NCBI RefSeq assembly: GCF_036242395.1
Contig: NZ_CP108458.1
Coordinates: 2,170,001 to 2,234,000 of the forward strand
From: Kitasatospora sp. NBC_01266
GTDB lineage: Bacteria; Actinomycetota; Actinomycetes; Streptomycetales; Streptomycetaceae
Direction of reading: 5' to 3'
Length of the DNA stretch: 64,000 bases
This document shows, piece by piece, positions 10,355-18,903 of the stretch. Both the position numbers and the translations under genes were made by a program. Position 1 is the first letter of the stretch, and each line of letters starts with the position of its first letter. The notes below the pieces were generated by a model that ran no database searches, was not told where the DNA came from, and saw only the letters and a list, made by a program, of their open reading frames with translations.

Positions 10355-10996
10355 TCAGCAGCCCGTGTCGCTGAAACTCAGGTGCAGGCCGGGGAGCGTG
10401 AAGGAGGCCGCCGTGGTGGCCCAGTTGTCCTGCCGCAGGTTGTTGATGATCACGGTGTCCGCCTGCTGGCCGAAGACGCCCGCCGGCCCCTGGACGCCCG
10501 CCTCGGTGAAGGTACTGGCGTCGCCGCCGATCTGGATGTTGGTGAACTGGGCGTCGCCGGAGAGCACGTCCGAGTCGGTGGTCAGGCCGGTCGCGGTGAC
10601 CGGGGTGCTGCCGCCGCCGGCGGTGATCTTCAGGTTGGTGCCGCCCAGGTTGACGCTCTGGCAGAGGTTGGTCAGCGTGGCGGTCTTGATCGCGGAGACC
10701 GCCACCAGCACCTGGCCACCGGTGTTCCCGGCGTTCGGGCTGTTGTCGATCATGTTGTCCATGCCGCCGAACTGCTCGAAGCCGGTGCCGTTCAGCTGGT
10801 CGGCGGTGACGGTGAACGGCATGCCGGAGATGGAGAACTGAGCGGCCAGCACGCCCTGTGCGGTGAGTGCCATCAGGACGCCGCCGGCCACGCAGGCGGG
10901 GATCGCCATCAGCGCCGCGCGGCGCAGCCGGACCCGGCCGCGTGGTACGGGTGCCGCGGCGGCTGGTTCCGCGGTGAGCTCTTCGGACCGAGCCAT
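10355..10996 (-). CDS. DUF6230 family exported protein
   Basis: 213 residues. A basic N-terminus (RGRVRLRRAALMA) precedes one hydrophobic segment (about 28-50), giving a signal peptide or anchor. The exported part is rich in Gly, Asn and Thr (for example FGGMDNMIDNSPNAGNTGGQ, FSISGMPFTVTADQLNG) and has few charges, like a beta-rich wall or surface protein. ATG 10996 has CTGGAGC upstream. It is followed at 2 bp by the DUF6114 gene and lies upstream of a TetR gene on the same strand. Relatives are sometimes named cholesterol esterase, but I see no hydrolase motif. Confidence 0.8.
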   Translation of the reverse strand: MARSEELTAEPAAAAPVPRGRVRLRRAALMAIPACVAGGVLMALTAQGVLAAQFSISGMPFTVTADQLNGTGFEQFGGMDNMIDNSPNAGNTGGQVLVAVSAIKTATLTNLCQSVNLGGTNLKITAGGGSTPVTATGLTTDSDVLSGDAQFTNIQIGGDASTFTEAGVQGPAGVFGQQADTVIINNLRQDNWATTAASFTLPGLHLSFSDTGC

Positions 10997-11150
10997 GAAT
11001 GCTCCAGGGAGGTAGTGGGGGACCTGTGATCACATCGGCACGTTGTCCTGGCGCGGACAGCCCACGCTCGGCCGTCTGGTGGGTGATCAACTACCTTCCC
11101 TGGCAGGGGATTTCGTGATCGTGGCCAATAGCGTGGCAGCTGACTGGAAG

Positions 11151-11164
11151 TTACCTCGGGGTAA
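11151..11164. promoter_or_regulatory. Palindrome upstream of the DUF6230 gene
   Basis: TTACC, a TCGG spacer and GGTAA form an inverted repeat in the 176-bp gap between the TetR gene end and the DUF6230 start. It could be an operator for the DUF6230-DUF6114 operon or a weak terminator stem; the sequence does not decide between these. Confidence 0.35.
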
Positions 11165-11172
11165 GCGGAGGG

Positions 11173-11994
11173 TCAAGGGTTCGCGCTCGCCCCGGCCTGC
11201 GCACTGTCGGCCGCCTCCTCCCGCACGCACGGCAGCAGCGGCTTGCGCCAACTCACCCCCGCGGCCTCGGCCTGCGCCACCCGCCGGGCCGCCGCCGCGG
11301 GCCCGAGGAAGGCGGTCAGCGCGAAGTGCGCCAACGTGGGTAGCAGGTCCGGGAGTTCGGCGTGCCGACCGGCGGCGATATAGCGGTAGATGGTGGAGTA
11401 GATGCCGCCCACCACGGTGTCCACCAGCAGCTCGCCCGACACCCCGTCCGGCGGCCTGGGGCAGCCGACGAACAACCGCCGCATCCGCACCCGCAGTTGC
11501 TCGCGCACCAGCCGCCCGGCCGGCCCCACCGCGTCCACCTCGACCACCGCGACCGTCGCGAAGGCCGGCACCTCGGCCAGGATCGCCAGCACCACCCGCA
11601 GCGCCGCGTGCAACCCGTCGCACCAGTCGGTCCGCGCCGCGAAGGCCTCCTCCATCCGCCGGATCACCACGGCCGTACCGTGCCGGTGCGCGGCCAGGAA
11701 CGCCTCCTCCTTGCCGCTGAACTGCTCGTAGAAGACCGGTCTGGTGACCCCGGCGGCCTGGCAGATGTCGCTCACCCGGGCCCGCGCGTAGCCGCAGGCG
11801 GCCACCGTGTGGACCACCCCGTCCAGCAACCGCTCGCGCTGGGTGGCGGCCACCACCTCGGCCGGCAGCCGGCTCGGGCCGCGCCGGATCGAGCGGGCCG
11901 GATCGCGACCACTGCGCGTGCCGGGAAGGATGAAGTCTCCTGTGACTCCCAGGAGTTCGCCGGATTCAAGATTTGTCTGCAACTTCCGCACCAT
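11173..11994 (-). CDS. TetR family transcriptional regulator
   Basis: 273 residues from ATG 11994. After a divergent N-terminal extension of about 45 residues comes the TetR helix-turn-helix (RERLLDGVVHTVAACGYARA, VSDICQAAGVTRPVFYEQF), then an all-helical ligand domain without recognised ligand motifs. The start is uncertain: AGGG abuts ATG 11994 and no clean ribosome-binding site is seen, so a later start nearer PSRLPAEVVAATQRE is possible. It is divergent from a secreted protein gene and upstream of the DUF6230 operon. The twin palindromes at 12086-12136 are its likely operators. Confidence 0.85.
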   Translation of the reverse strand: MVRKLQTNLESGELLGVTGDFILPGTRSGRDPARSIRRGPSRLPAEVVAATQRERLLDGVVHTVAACGYARARVSDICQAAGVTRPVFYEQFSGKEEAFLAAHRHGTAVVIRRMEEAFAARTDWCDGLHAALRVVLAILAEVPAFATVAVVEVDAVGPAGRLVREQLRVRMRRLFVGCPRPPDGVSGELLVDTVVGGIYSTIYRYIAAGRHAELPDLLPTLAHFALTAFLGPAAAARRVAQAEAAGVSWRKPLLPCVREEAADSAQAGASANP

Positions 11995-12085
11995 CCCTTG
12001 ACGCTGGCGTGAGGCAGGTTTAGAACCTTCCCAGGTTTTCAATTTTTCCGGCGCTGTCGCGGCTGCTCCGCCCCGGCGTCGTGCA

Positions 12086-12136
12086 GGGTCTGTCTGACAG
12101 TTCGCGGCGCCCGGCGGGAATTTGTCAGACAGACCC
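12086..12136. promoter_or_regulatory. Twin-palindrome operator region, TetR / secreted gene
   Basis: A perfect 14-bp inverted repeat: GGGTCTGTCTGACA at 12086-12099 and its complement at 12123-12136. Each arm is itself a palindrome of the form CTGTC-N-GACAG (12090-12100; 12122-12132 with one mismatch). The sites are 32 bp apart, about three helical turns, between the TetR start (11994) and the secreted protein start (12346). The geometry fits cooperative binding by two TetR dimers. The remaining 12000-12345 sequence holds no gene. Confidence 0.6.
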
Positions 12137-12345
12137 CGGGGCTCGACCGGCTCGGCCAACGGGACCGGCCGGCCCGCCCCGCTCCCCATGGGCGTCGGTG
12201 ATCGGCGGTGGCAGCCGCCGGGCCGGCCCTCCCGGTTGCGGCAACCGGGATGCCGGACCGCTCGTGGCGCCGAGCGGTCCGGCGGTACCCGGCCCGGCCG
12301 CGCCCGCACTCCCGTCCACCCACCCGTGCCACGAGGAGTCCCACC

Positions 12346-13317
12346 GTGCCCCGAACCCCGCTGCCCTCAACAATGGTGTCCCGCAAGCGACTTCTGCCCG
12401 CGTTCGCGCTCGCCGCGGCCGCCGCGCTGCTGGCCGCCGCCGCGCCCGCCCAGGCCGCGGCACCCGCCGCCCCCGGCGGCCCGTACACCGGCATGGGCGA
12501 CTGCCCGGTCGGCGCACCCGCGATGACCGACCCGAGCAACCTCCAGGTGGGCTGCGTGGTCTCGGTCACCAACGCTGGAAGCTTCACCATCGGGTCCACG
12601 ACCGTGCCCCTCACCTCGCCGATCACGCTGCAGTTCGGGGTCTACTGGGACAAGTCCGCCCCGGTTGTCACCTTCCCCGACGGCAGCACCGCCAACCAGT
12701 ACGCCACCGTCGCCCCCACCGGCACGCAGCTGCTGACCGCCCAGCCGGCCCAGATCGCCATCCCCGGCATCATCAACTTCCTGCCGGGCATCACCAGCGT
12801 CTTCGCACAGGTCGAACTCGCTGGCCCGGTCACCGACTTCACCCCGCTGGCGGCCGGCGAGTCGTACCCGGTCTTCAAACTGCCGGTCAAACTCCACCTG
12901 TCCAACGCCTTCTTCGGCAACAACTGCTACATCGGCTCCGACAGCTCGCCGATCCTGCTGCAGCCGACCACCGGCACCACCGCCCCGCCCGCGCCCGGGC
13001 AGCCGATGACCGGCAACCCGGGGACCATCGCCGTCAACAACGACCCGAACGGGCACAGCACGCTGATCGCCTCGTTCACCGGCGCCGCGCTGGTGGACAA
13101 CACCTTCAGCGTGCCGGGCGCCTCCGGCTGCGGGCTCGGCGGCATCCTCGACCCGATCATCGACTGGACGATGGGCATCCCGTCCAACGCGGGCCAGGGC
13201 TCGGTGAACTTCCAGCAGACCGACACCACGCTCGCCCTGGACAGCAGCCTGAGCGACCTGACCGCCTCGCTGAGCGCCTCGGCCGGGCAGACGCCGGGTG
13301 CCGCCGCCCGCCACTGA
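12346..13317 (+). CDS. Secreted protein of unknown function, paired with the next gene
   Basis: 323 residues from GTG 12346, chosen for the AGGAG eight bases upstream. A signal peptide (RKRLLPAFALAAAAALL, then APAQAAA) is followed by a mature domain with many Thr, Pro and Gly residues and about four Cys (DCPVG, GCVVS, NNCYIG, SGCGLG). These may form disulfides. Motifs such as FGVYWDKSAPVVTFPDGS and GIINFLPGITSVFAQVELAG suggest a beta-sandwich. I do not recognise an enzyme signature. It is divergent from the TetR regulator and followed at 88 bp by another secreted protein. Confidence 0.75.
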   Translation: MPRTPLPSTMVSRKRLLPAFALAAAAALLAAAAPAQAAAPAAPGGPYTGMGDCPVGAPAMTDPSNLQVGCVVSVTNAGSFTIGSTTVPLTSPITLQFGVYWDKSAPVVTFPDGSTANQYATVAPTGTQLLTAQPAQIAIPGIINFLPGITSVFAQVELAGPVTDFTPLAAGESYPVFKLPVKLHLSNAFFGNNCYIGSDSSPILLQPTTGTTAPPAPGQPMTGNPGTIAVNNDPNGHSTLIASFTGAALVDNTFSVPGASGCGLGGILDPIIDWTMGIPSNAGQGSVNFQQTDTTLALDSSLSDLTASLSASAGQTPGAAARH

Positions 13318-13405
13318 GCGCTGGGGCCTGTCGTCAAACCCCCACCAGACCCGTGCGCGCCCCCACCGCGCGTACGTCCTCCCCCACCAGAAAACGAGGA
13401 ACCCC

Positions 13406-14080
13406 GTGCGAAAGCGTCTCTACCTCGGCGCGGCCACCGCCGCCGCCGCACTCGCCGCCCTGACCGCCCTGCCCGCCTCCGCCACCTCCGCCAACGTGCT
13501 GACCTACGGCAGCGCGGGCGGCACCGCGGTGGCCGCCGGTGACGTGCTCACCGCCTCGCTGCCCAGCGGCTCCTACGCCACCCTCTACTCCACCGCGGCC
13601 GGCGGCACCGGTGTGAAGTGTTCGTCCTCCGCCTTCAGCGCCACCGTGACCAGCAACCCGACCGCGCCCGGCACCGCCGTGGAGACGCTGAACAGCCAGA
13701 CCTTCGGGGGCTGCAGCGCCGTCAACATCCCCGGCGTCACGGGCGTCACCAGCGTCACCGTCAACAACCTGAGCTACACCAACAGCGTCGGCGACGGCAG
13801 CGGCAACCCGGTCACGCTCAGCCCGGGCAGCGCGGGGCCGATCCAGACCACCATCAAGCTGCGCACCCTGCTCGGCAGCGTGACCTGCACCTACCAGGCC
13901 AACCCGACCAGCCTGTCGGGCACCACCGACAACACCGCGCAGACCATCAGCTTCAGCAACCAGTCGTTCGGCCTCAGCAGCGGACCCGGCACCTGCTTCG
14001 CCGCCGGGTACTTCACCGCCGCCTACGGCCCGGTGCAGGACACCAGCCAGTCCGGCAGCCCCTCGGTGTACGTGAACTGA
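13406..14080 (+). CDS. Secreted protein, 'Tat pathway signal sequence' type, unknown function
   Basis: 224 residues from GTG 13406, preceded by ACGAGGA. The signal peptide is VRKRLYLGAATAAAALAAL with cleavage near PASATSA; it has a lysine-arginine n-region but no twin-arginine motif, so Sec export is as likely as Tat. The mature protein is beta-rich with four Cys (VKCSSS, GGCSAV, VTCTYQ, GTCFAA), probably two disulfides, and the core TSVTVNNLSYTN. Similar proteins are common in Streptomyces but uncharacterised. It follows the other secreted protein and probably shares its promoter. Confidence 0.75.
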   Translation: MRKRLYLGAATAAAALAALTALPASATSANVLTYGSAGGTAVAAGDVLTASLPSGSYATLYSTAAGGTGVKCSSSAFSATVTSNPTAPGTAVETLNSQTFGGCSAVNIPGVTGVTSVTVNNLSYTNSVGDGSGNPVTLSPGSAGPIQTTIKLRTLLGSVTCTYQANPTSLSGTTDNTAQTISFSNQSFGLSSGPGTCFAAGYFTAAYGPVQDTSQSGSPSVYVN

Positions 14081-14087
14081 CGCTGAG

Positions 14088-15524
14088 TCACTTCTGCGAT
14101 CCGAGCTGGGCGACCGCCTTCCGGGCGGCCACCAGGACCGGGTCCCAGACCGGGGAGAACGGCGGTGCGTAGGCCAGGTCCTGGAACACCAGCTCGCGCA
14201 CCGTCAGCCGACAGCCCAGCGCAACCGCGGCGACGTCGATCCGCTTCGCCGCGCCCGCCCCGCCGACGATCTGCAGGCCGAGCAGCCGCCCGCTGCCCCG
14301 CTCGGCCAGCAGCTTGACGGTCAGCTTCGCCGCGCCCGGGTAGTAGCCGGCCCGCGCGGTCGACTCGATCACGACGGCGGTCCAGTCCAGGCCGGCCGCC
14401 GTCGCCTCGCGCTCGTTCAGCCCGGTCCTGGCGATCTCCAGGCCGCGGATCCCGGTGATCGCGGTGCCCACCACGCCCGGGAAAGCCGCCTCCTCGCCAC
14501 CGAGGTTGCTGCCGATCACCAGGCCGTGCTTGTTGGCGTGGGTGCCCAGCGCGACGTGCTGGTGCCGCCCGGAGACCAGGTTGCGCACCTCCACGCAGTC
14601 CCCGCCGGCCCAGAGCCCGGGGATCGGCTCGCCGCCGGCGTCCAGCACCCGCATCCGCTCGTCGGTGCGCAGCCCGCCATGCACCCCGAGCGGCAGGCCG
14701 GCCGCGCGGGCCAGCCCGGTGCGCGGGCGCACCCCGAGGCCGAGCACCACCAGGTCGGCGGGGTGCTCGCCGGCCGTGCTGCGCACCGCGCGCGGGCGCC
14801 CGTCCGGGCCGAGCAGCACCTCGTTCGCCTCGGCCGCCGGGACCACCTCGATCCCCAGGTCGGTCATCGCCCGCCGGACCAGCGCGCCCATGTCCGGGTC
14901 CAGGCCCGGCATCGGCTCGGGCGTGCGGTGCACCAGGGTGACCCGGTAACCGCGCAGCAGCATCGCCTCGGCCATCTCGATGCCGATGTAGCCACCGCCG
15001 ACGACCACGGCCCGGCGTCGCCGGCCACTCTCGCCCTGGCCGCCCTCGACCGGGCCGCCCTCGACCGGGGCGACGGCGGCCAGCGTGTCGAGCAGCGCCC
15101 GCCCGTCCGGGAGCGTGTGCGCGAGGTGCACGCCGGGCGCGTCGAAGCCCGGCAGCGCGGGGCGGACCGGCTCGGCGCCGGTGGCGATGACCAGTTGGTC
15201 GTACGGGTGCCACGCCTCGGCGCCACTGGCCAGATCGCGGCTGCGCACCCGGCGCCCGGCCAGGTCCAGCTCGGTCACCTCGGTCCGCAGCCGCAGGTCG
15301 ATGCCGTGGGCGCGGTGCTGCTCGGGGGTGCGGGCGATCAGCTCCTCGGCCCGCGCCACCTCGCCGCCGACCCAGTACGGGATGCCGCAGGCCGAGTACG
15401 AGGTGAACGAACCACGCTCGAAGGCGGTGATCCGCAACTCCTCGGCCCCACGCCGCCGCCGGGCCTGCGCGGTGGCGGACATGCCGGCCGCGTCCCCACC
15501 GATGACCACCAGCTGCTCCGCCAT
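14088..15524 (-). CDS. FAD-dependent pyridine nucleotide-disulfide oxidoreductase, CoA-disulfide reductase-like
   Basis: 478 residues from ATG 15524. The N-terminal FAD fold is VVIGGDAAGMSATAQARRR. The single-cysteine active site SYSACGIPYWVGG matches the SFxxCGxPY motif of CoA-disulfide reductases and NADH oxidases. A second Rossmann motif (VVVGGGYIGIEMAE) binds NAD(P)H, and GLWAGGDCVEV is the C-terminal FAD motif before the dimer domain. It probably reduces CoA disulfide, persulfide or O2; the sequence cannot decide which. It is convergent with the secreted gene ending at 14080. A GCGGACG heptamer array lies just upstream. Confidence 0.85.
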   Translation of the reverse strand: MAEQLVVIGGDAAGMSATAQARRRRGAEELRITAFERGSFTSYSACGIPYWVGGEVARAEELIARTPEQHRAHGIDLRLRTEVTELDLAGRRVRSRDLASGAEAWHPYDQLVIATGAEPVRPALPGFDAPGVHLAHTLPDGRALLDTLAAVAPVEGGPVEGGQGESGRRRRAVVVGGGYIGIEMAEAMLLRGYRVTLVHRTPEPMPGLDPDMGALVRRAMTDLGIEVVPAAEANEVLLGPDGRPRAVRSTAGEHPADLVVLGLGVRPRTGLARAAGLPLGVHGGLRTDERMRVLDAGGEPIPGLWAGGDCVEVRNLVSGRHQHVALGTHANKHGLVIGSNLGGEEAAFPGVVGTAITGIRGLEIARTGLNEREATAAGLDWTAVVIESTARAGYYPGAAKLTVKLLAERGSGRLLGLQIVGGAGAAKRIDVAAVALGCRLTVRELVFQDLAYAPPFSPVWDPVLVAARKAVAQLGSQK

Positions 15525-15560
15525 GTCCGCTCCGCTCCCGTTCGCGCCGCTTCGGCCTGC

Positions 15561-15588
15561 CGTCCGCCGTCCGCCGTCCGCCATCCGC
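15561..15588. repeat. 7-bp tandem repeat upstream of the disulfide oxidoreductase
   Basis: CGTCCGC occurs three times in tandem plus one CATCCGC copy. On the coding (minus) strand the unit is GCGGACG, one base from the GCGGACA unit repeated 17 times at 46347-46465. It lies 37-64 bp before ATG 15524, probably in the leader, so copy number could affect leader length. Confidence 0.8.
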
Positions 15589-15779
15589 CGGACAGGTCTC
15601 CAGCCTGTCACGATCACCACTTGGCGGTTCGGTCGACTCCCGCCCGACCTGCGCGGATGCGGGCGATCCAGGGTCGGTCAGAAGTCAAGTGACCCGCGGG
15701 TATTGACATGGACGTGATTGATAAAGAAGCTTTCCTAACTTTCCCTCATCTGCTTCTCATCCCCCACGAGGAGTCCCTG

Positions 15780-17030
15780 ATGCCACGTCAGTTCCCGCTC
15801 GCCTCCGCACGCCCGCTGCTCGCCGCCGGCACCGCGCTGGCCACCGCGGCGCTCGGCCTCGGCCTGGCCGGTGCCGCCCCCGCCGGGGCCGCGAGCACCG
15901 CCCACCCGTTCCCGACCCATGTGAGCTACCAGGTCGGCGTCATGCCCTCGGCCTCGCAGTCCGCCCGGGACGCCGCCGTGGAGAAGGAGTACAACTCCTG
16001 GAAGGCCACCTACCTGCACCACGGTTGCGCGAGCAACGAGTACTACGTCTCCACCAAGGGCGACGACGACGCCCGCAACGACGGCCCGGTCTCCGAGGGC
16101 CAGGGCTACGGCATGAACATCGTGCCGCTGATGGCGGGCTACGACCCCGACGCGCAGAGCGAGTTCAACGGCCTGTGGCAGCTGGTCAAGGACCACAAGG
16201 ACCAGTGGGGCCTGATGCAGTGGCAGTTGGACGGCAAGAGCTGCCAGTACTACAGCGGCGGCACCCCGGACGCGGCCACCGACGGCGACCTGGACATCGG
16301 CTACGGCCTGATCCTGGCCGACAAGCAGTGGGGCGGCTACACCGCCGACGCCAAGGCCTGGCTGGCCTCCTTCTACGCCCACGACGTGGCCCCGGACGGG
16401 CACTTGAAGTGCGAGGACGACGGGCCGAACACCGACACCCGCCCGTCCGACATGATGCTCGACCACCTGCGGGCCTTCGCGGCCTACGACACCTCGCACG
16501 ACTGGAACAAGGTGATCCAGCGCACCGAGGCGGTGATCAGCTCGTTCACCAAGTCCAACTCCCCGAGCGCCGGCCTGCTCTCCGACTTCGTGGTGAACGC
16601 CAACACCAGCAGCCCCAAGCCGGCGCCCGCCGACTACCAGGAGGACCAGCCGGACAACATCGTCGGCTACAACTCGATCCGGGTGCCCTGGCACCTGGGC
16701 ACCGACGCGCTGCTCTACGGCGGCAGCACGGCGGCCGTCTCGCTGCGCACCGCCAAGCTCGAATCCGCCTGCCTGAAGGGCGAGTCGGGCGGCAACCCGC
16801 AGAAGGTCTACCCGCACACCAAGCTCAACTGCACGCCCTACAGCACCAGCGACCAGGCCGAGGAGGCCGGCGACTCGGTCGGCCCGGCGGCGATGGCGGC
16901 GGGCGACCAGGCGTGGACCGACGCGATCTGGAAGCAGCTGGGCAGCAACCCGTTCGGTGACGGGTACTACGGCGAGACCATCAAGACCCTGGTGTACATC
17001 GTGATGGCCGGGGACTACTGGAAGCCGTAA
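15780..17030 (+). CDS. Secreted glycoside hydrolase family 8 (endoglucanase/chitosanase type)
   Basis: 416 residues from ATG 15780, preceded by ACGAGGAG. A signal peptide of about 38 residues ends GAAPAGAAS. The GH8 (alpha/alpha)6 barrel has the general acid in VSEGQGYGMNIVPLMAGYD and the base region ATDGDLDIGYGLILAD. GH8 enzymes cut beta-1,4-glucan, chitosan or xylan chains internally; the specificity cannot be read here. Paired Cys may form disulfides (HHGCASN, GKSCQYY, SACLKG, LNCTPY). A TTGACA at 15705-15710 in an AT-rich stretch may belong to its promoter, but no -10 at good spacing was found. Confidence 0.88.
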   Translation: MPRQFPLASARPLLAAGTALATAALGLGLAGAAPAGAASTAHPFPTHVSYQVGVMPSASQSARDAAVEKEYNSWKATYLHHGCASNEYYVSTKGDDDARNDGPVSEGQGYGMNIVPLMAGYDPDAQSEFNGLWQLVKDHKDQWGLMQWQLDGKSCQYYSGGTPDAATDGDLDIGYGLILADKQWGGYTADAKAWLASFYAHDVAPDGHLKCEDDGPNTDTRPSDMMLDHLRAFAAYDTSHDWNKVIQRTEAVISSFTKSNSPSAGLLSDFVVNANTSSPKPAPADYQEDQPDNIVGYNSIRVPWHLGTDALLYGGSTAAVSLRTAKLESACLKGESGGNPQKVYPHTKLNCTPYSTSDQAEEAGDSVGPAAMAAGDQAWTDAIWKQLGSNPFGDGYYGETIKTLVYIVMAGDYWKP

Positions 17031-17053
17031 CAGCCTTTGGGGCACAGGGCGGT

Positions 17054-17075
17054 GGCCGGGCCCCCGAGCCCGGCC
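17054..17075. terminator. Weak bidirectional hairpin between GH8 and GNAT genes
   Basis: GGCCGGG at 17054-17060 pairs with CCCGGCC at 17069-17075 in the 54-bp gap between convergent genes. The stem is short and has no U-tract. Confidence 0.4.
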
Positions 17076-17084
17076 GGCGCCGTC

Positions 17085-17609
17085 TCAGCGCTCCCGCACG
17101 TGCAGGTGCCCGGGGTCCGGCCACCGCGGCTGGGGCGGGAGTTCGGCCTCGAGCGGATAGCCCGCCTTCTGCGCCACCCGGCAGGAGGCGGAGTTGTCGA
17201 CCGCGTGGTAGAGCTCCAACCGCCGCAGGGCGTGAGCGCTCAGCGCCCAGTCGGTGAGCAGTTCCGCCGCGCGCGAGGCCACCCCCTGGCCGCGCGCGGC
17301 GGCGGCCGTCCAGTAGCCGACCTCGCCGGTGTCCGAGGCGGGATCGGGGCGCTTGAGCACCACCTGCCCGGCGAGCCGATCGCCCGTCAGCACCGCGAAG
17401 CTGAACCGCACGCCCTGCTCCCACCCGTGGCGCTGCGCCTGCAGCCAGCGGTCCGCGTCGGCCCGGTCGGCCACCTTCAGGGTCAGCAGCCGGGCGCGCA
17501 GCTCGGGGTCCCCGGCCACCGCCAGCAGCGCCTGCGCGTCCTGCGCCGTCCAGGGGCGCAGCAGCAGGCCGTCGGGGTCGCCCAGGGTCACCGTCAGTGG
17601 CACGGTCAT
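17085..17609 (-). CDS. GNAT family N-acetyltransferase, RimJ/RimL-like
   Basis: 174 residues from ATG 17609, with GGAGAGG four bases upstream. The fold reads LLLRPWTAQDAQALLAVAGD at the N-terminus, then the acetyl-CoA loop GEVGYWTAAAARGQGVASRA, and ends LYHAVDNSASCRVAQKAGY, the hallmark of Acetyltransf_3 enzymes. These acetylate protein N-termini or small amines; the target is unknown. It stands alone between convergent GH8 and a divergent beta-propeller gene. Confidence 0.88.
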   Translation of the reverse strand: MTVPLTVTLGDPDGLLLRPWTAQDAQALLAVAGDPELRARLLTLKVADRADADRWLQAQRHGWEQGVRFSFAVLTGDRLAGQVVLKRPDPASDTGEVGYWTAAAARGQGVASRAAELLTDWALSAHALRRLELYHAVDNSASCRVAQKAGYPLEAELPPQPRWPDPGHLHVRER

Positions 17610-17772
17610 GATCCTCTCCATTCGGTCGGGCTCATTGGACCACAGCGCACCGGGCGCCGCCGCAGAGTTCTTACGAGCCGCGAACGGCCAGCGCCGTGAG
17701 CGCAATTCAGGCCGCATCGGCGCCTAGCGTGGTGGTCACCGAGTTCCCGGACCTCCTCGAGGAGAGACAGCC

Positions 17773-18903
17773 ATGCGTTCTTCCGTTCTGCGTTCCGTCA
17801 CGGCCCTGGCCGCCGCGGCCGGCTTCGCACTCGCCGGCCTGACGCTGGGCGCCGGCTCGGCCTCGGCGGCCGCCGGCTCGCCGGTCTTCGTCCAGAGCGA
17901 CGCGGCCGGCGGCAACACCGTGGTCGCCTACACCCACGGCTGGGACGGCAGCCTGCACCAGGCCGGCGTCTACCCGACCGGCGGCCGCGGCGGGATGCTG
18001 CAGGGCTCGATGGTCGACCACCTGGCCTCCCAGGGCTCGCTGACCTACGACGCGCGCCACCAGCTGCTCTACGCCGTCAACGCGGGCAGCGACACGGTGA
18101 CCGTCTTCGCGGTGCACGGCGACCGGCTGACCCGCACCCAGGTGCTCCCCTCCGGCGGCAGCTTCCCGGTCGGCGTCGCGGTGCACGGCAACCAGGTCTA
18201 CGTGCTCAACGCCCAGGGCGGCGGCTCGGTGCAGGGCTTCGAGCGGGTCGGCGAGCGGCTGCGCCAGGTGGCCGGCTGGCACCGGACGCTGGGCCTGGAC
18301 CCGGCCGCCGTGCCGCAGTTCACCCACACTCCGGGGCAGCTCGCGGTGACCCCGGACGGCCGCGACCTGGTGGTCACCACCAAGGCGGGCGGCCAGAGCA
18401 TCGACGTCTTCCCGCTCGGGCGCGGCGGCGCCCCGGCGGCGATGCCGGTGGTGAACGCCGAGCCGGGCGCGGTGCCGTTCGGCTTCGTCTTCGACGCCCA
18501 CGGCCGGCTGCTGGTCACCGAGGTGGGTCCGGAAGCCGTGGCCTCGTTCTCGGTGGGCCGCGACGGGCACCTGACCGCGCTCGGCCAGGTGCCCACCGGC
18601 CAGGCGGCGACCTGCTGGCTGGTCGCCGCCGGTGACAAGGTGTACGCCTCCAACGCGGGCAGCGGGAGCCTGTCCGGCTTCCGGGAGGACGGGAACGGCA
18701 TGCTGACCGCGCTCGGCAACACCGCGACCGACCCGGGCACCGTGGACGCCGCCGTCTCCGGCGACGGCCACCACCTCTACGTGCAGACCGGCGCCCAGGG
18801 CGTGGTGGACGAGTTCCAGGTGCACGCGGACGGCTCGCTGACCCGGATCGGCTCGGTCACCGTGCCGGACGGCATGGGCGGTGAGGGGATCGTCGCGCTC
18901 TGA
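17773..18903 (+). CDS. Secreted beta-propeller protein (lactonase/YncE-like)
   Basis: 376 residues from ATG 17773, with GAGGAGAGA upstream. A signal peptide of about 33 residues (ending GSASAAAG) precedes repeated propeller blades, recognisable by recurring D-G-x-x-L, LYAVNAGSDTVTVFAVHGD, VTPDGRDLVVTT and VSGDGHHLYVQTG. The fold resembles 6-phosphogluconolactonase-like (PF10282) extracellular proteins, but catalytic residues cannot be assigned by eye. The 3' end overlaps the convergent EamA gene by 47 bp. Confidence 0.8.
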   Translation: MRSSVLRSVTALAAAAGFALAGLTLGAGSASAAAGSPVFVQSDAAGGNTVVAYTHGWDGSLHQAGVYPTGGRGGMLQGSMVDHLASQGSLTYDARHQLLYAVNAGSDTVTVFAVHGDRLTRTQVLPSGGSFPVGVAVHGNQVYVLNAQGGGSVQGFERVGERLRQVAGWHRTLGLDPAAVPQFTHTPGQLAVTPDGRDLVVTTKAGGQSIDVFPLGRGGAPAAMPVVNAEPGAVPFGFVFDAHGRLLVTEVGPEAVASFSVGRDGHLTALGQVPTGQAATCWLVAAGDKVYASNAGSGSLSGFREDGNGMLTALGNTATDPGTVDAAVSGDGHHLYVQTGAQGVVDEFQVHADGSLTRIGSVTVPDGMGGEGIVAL

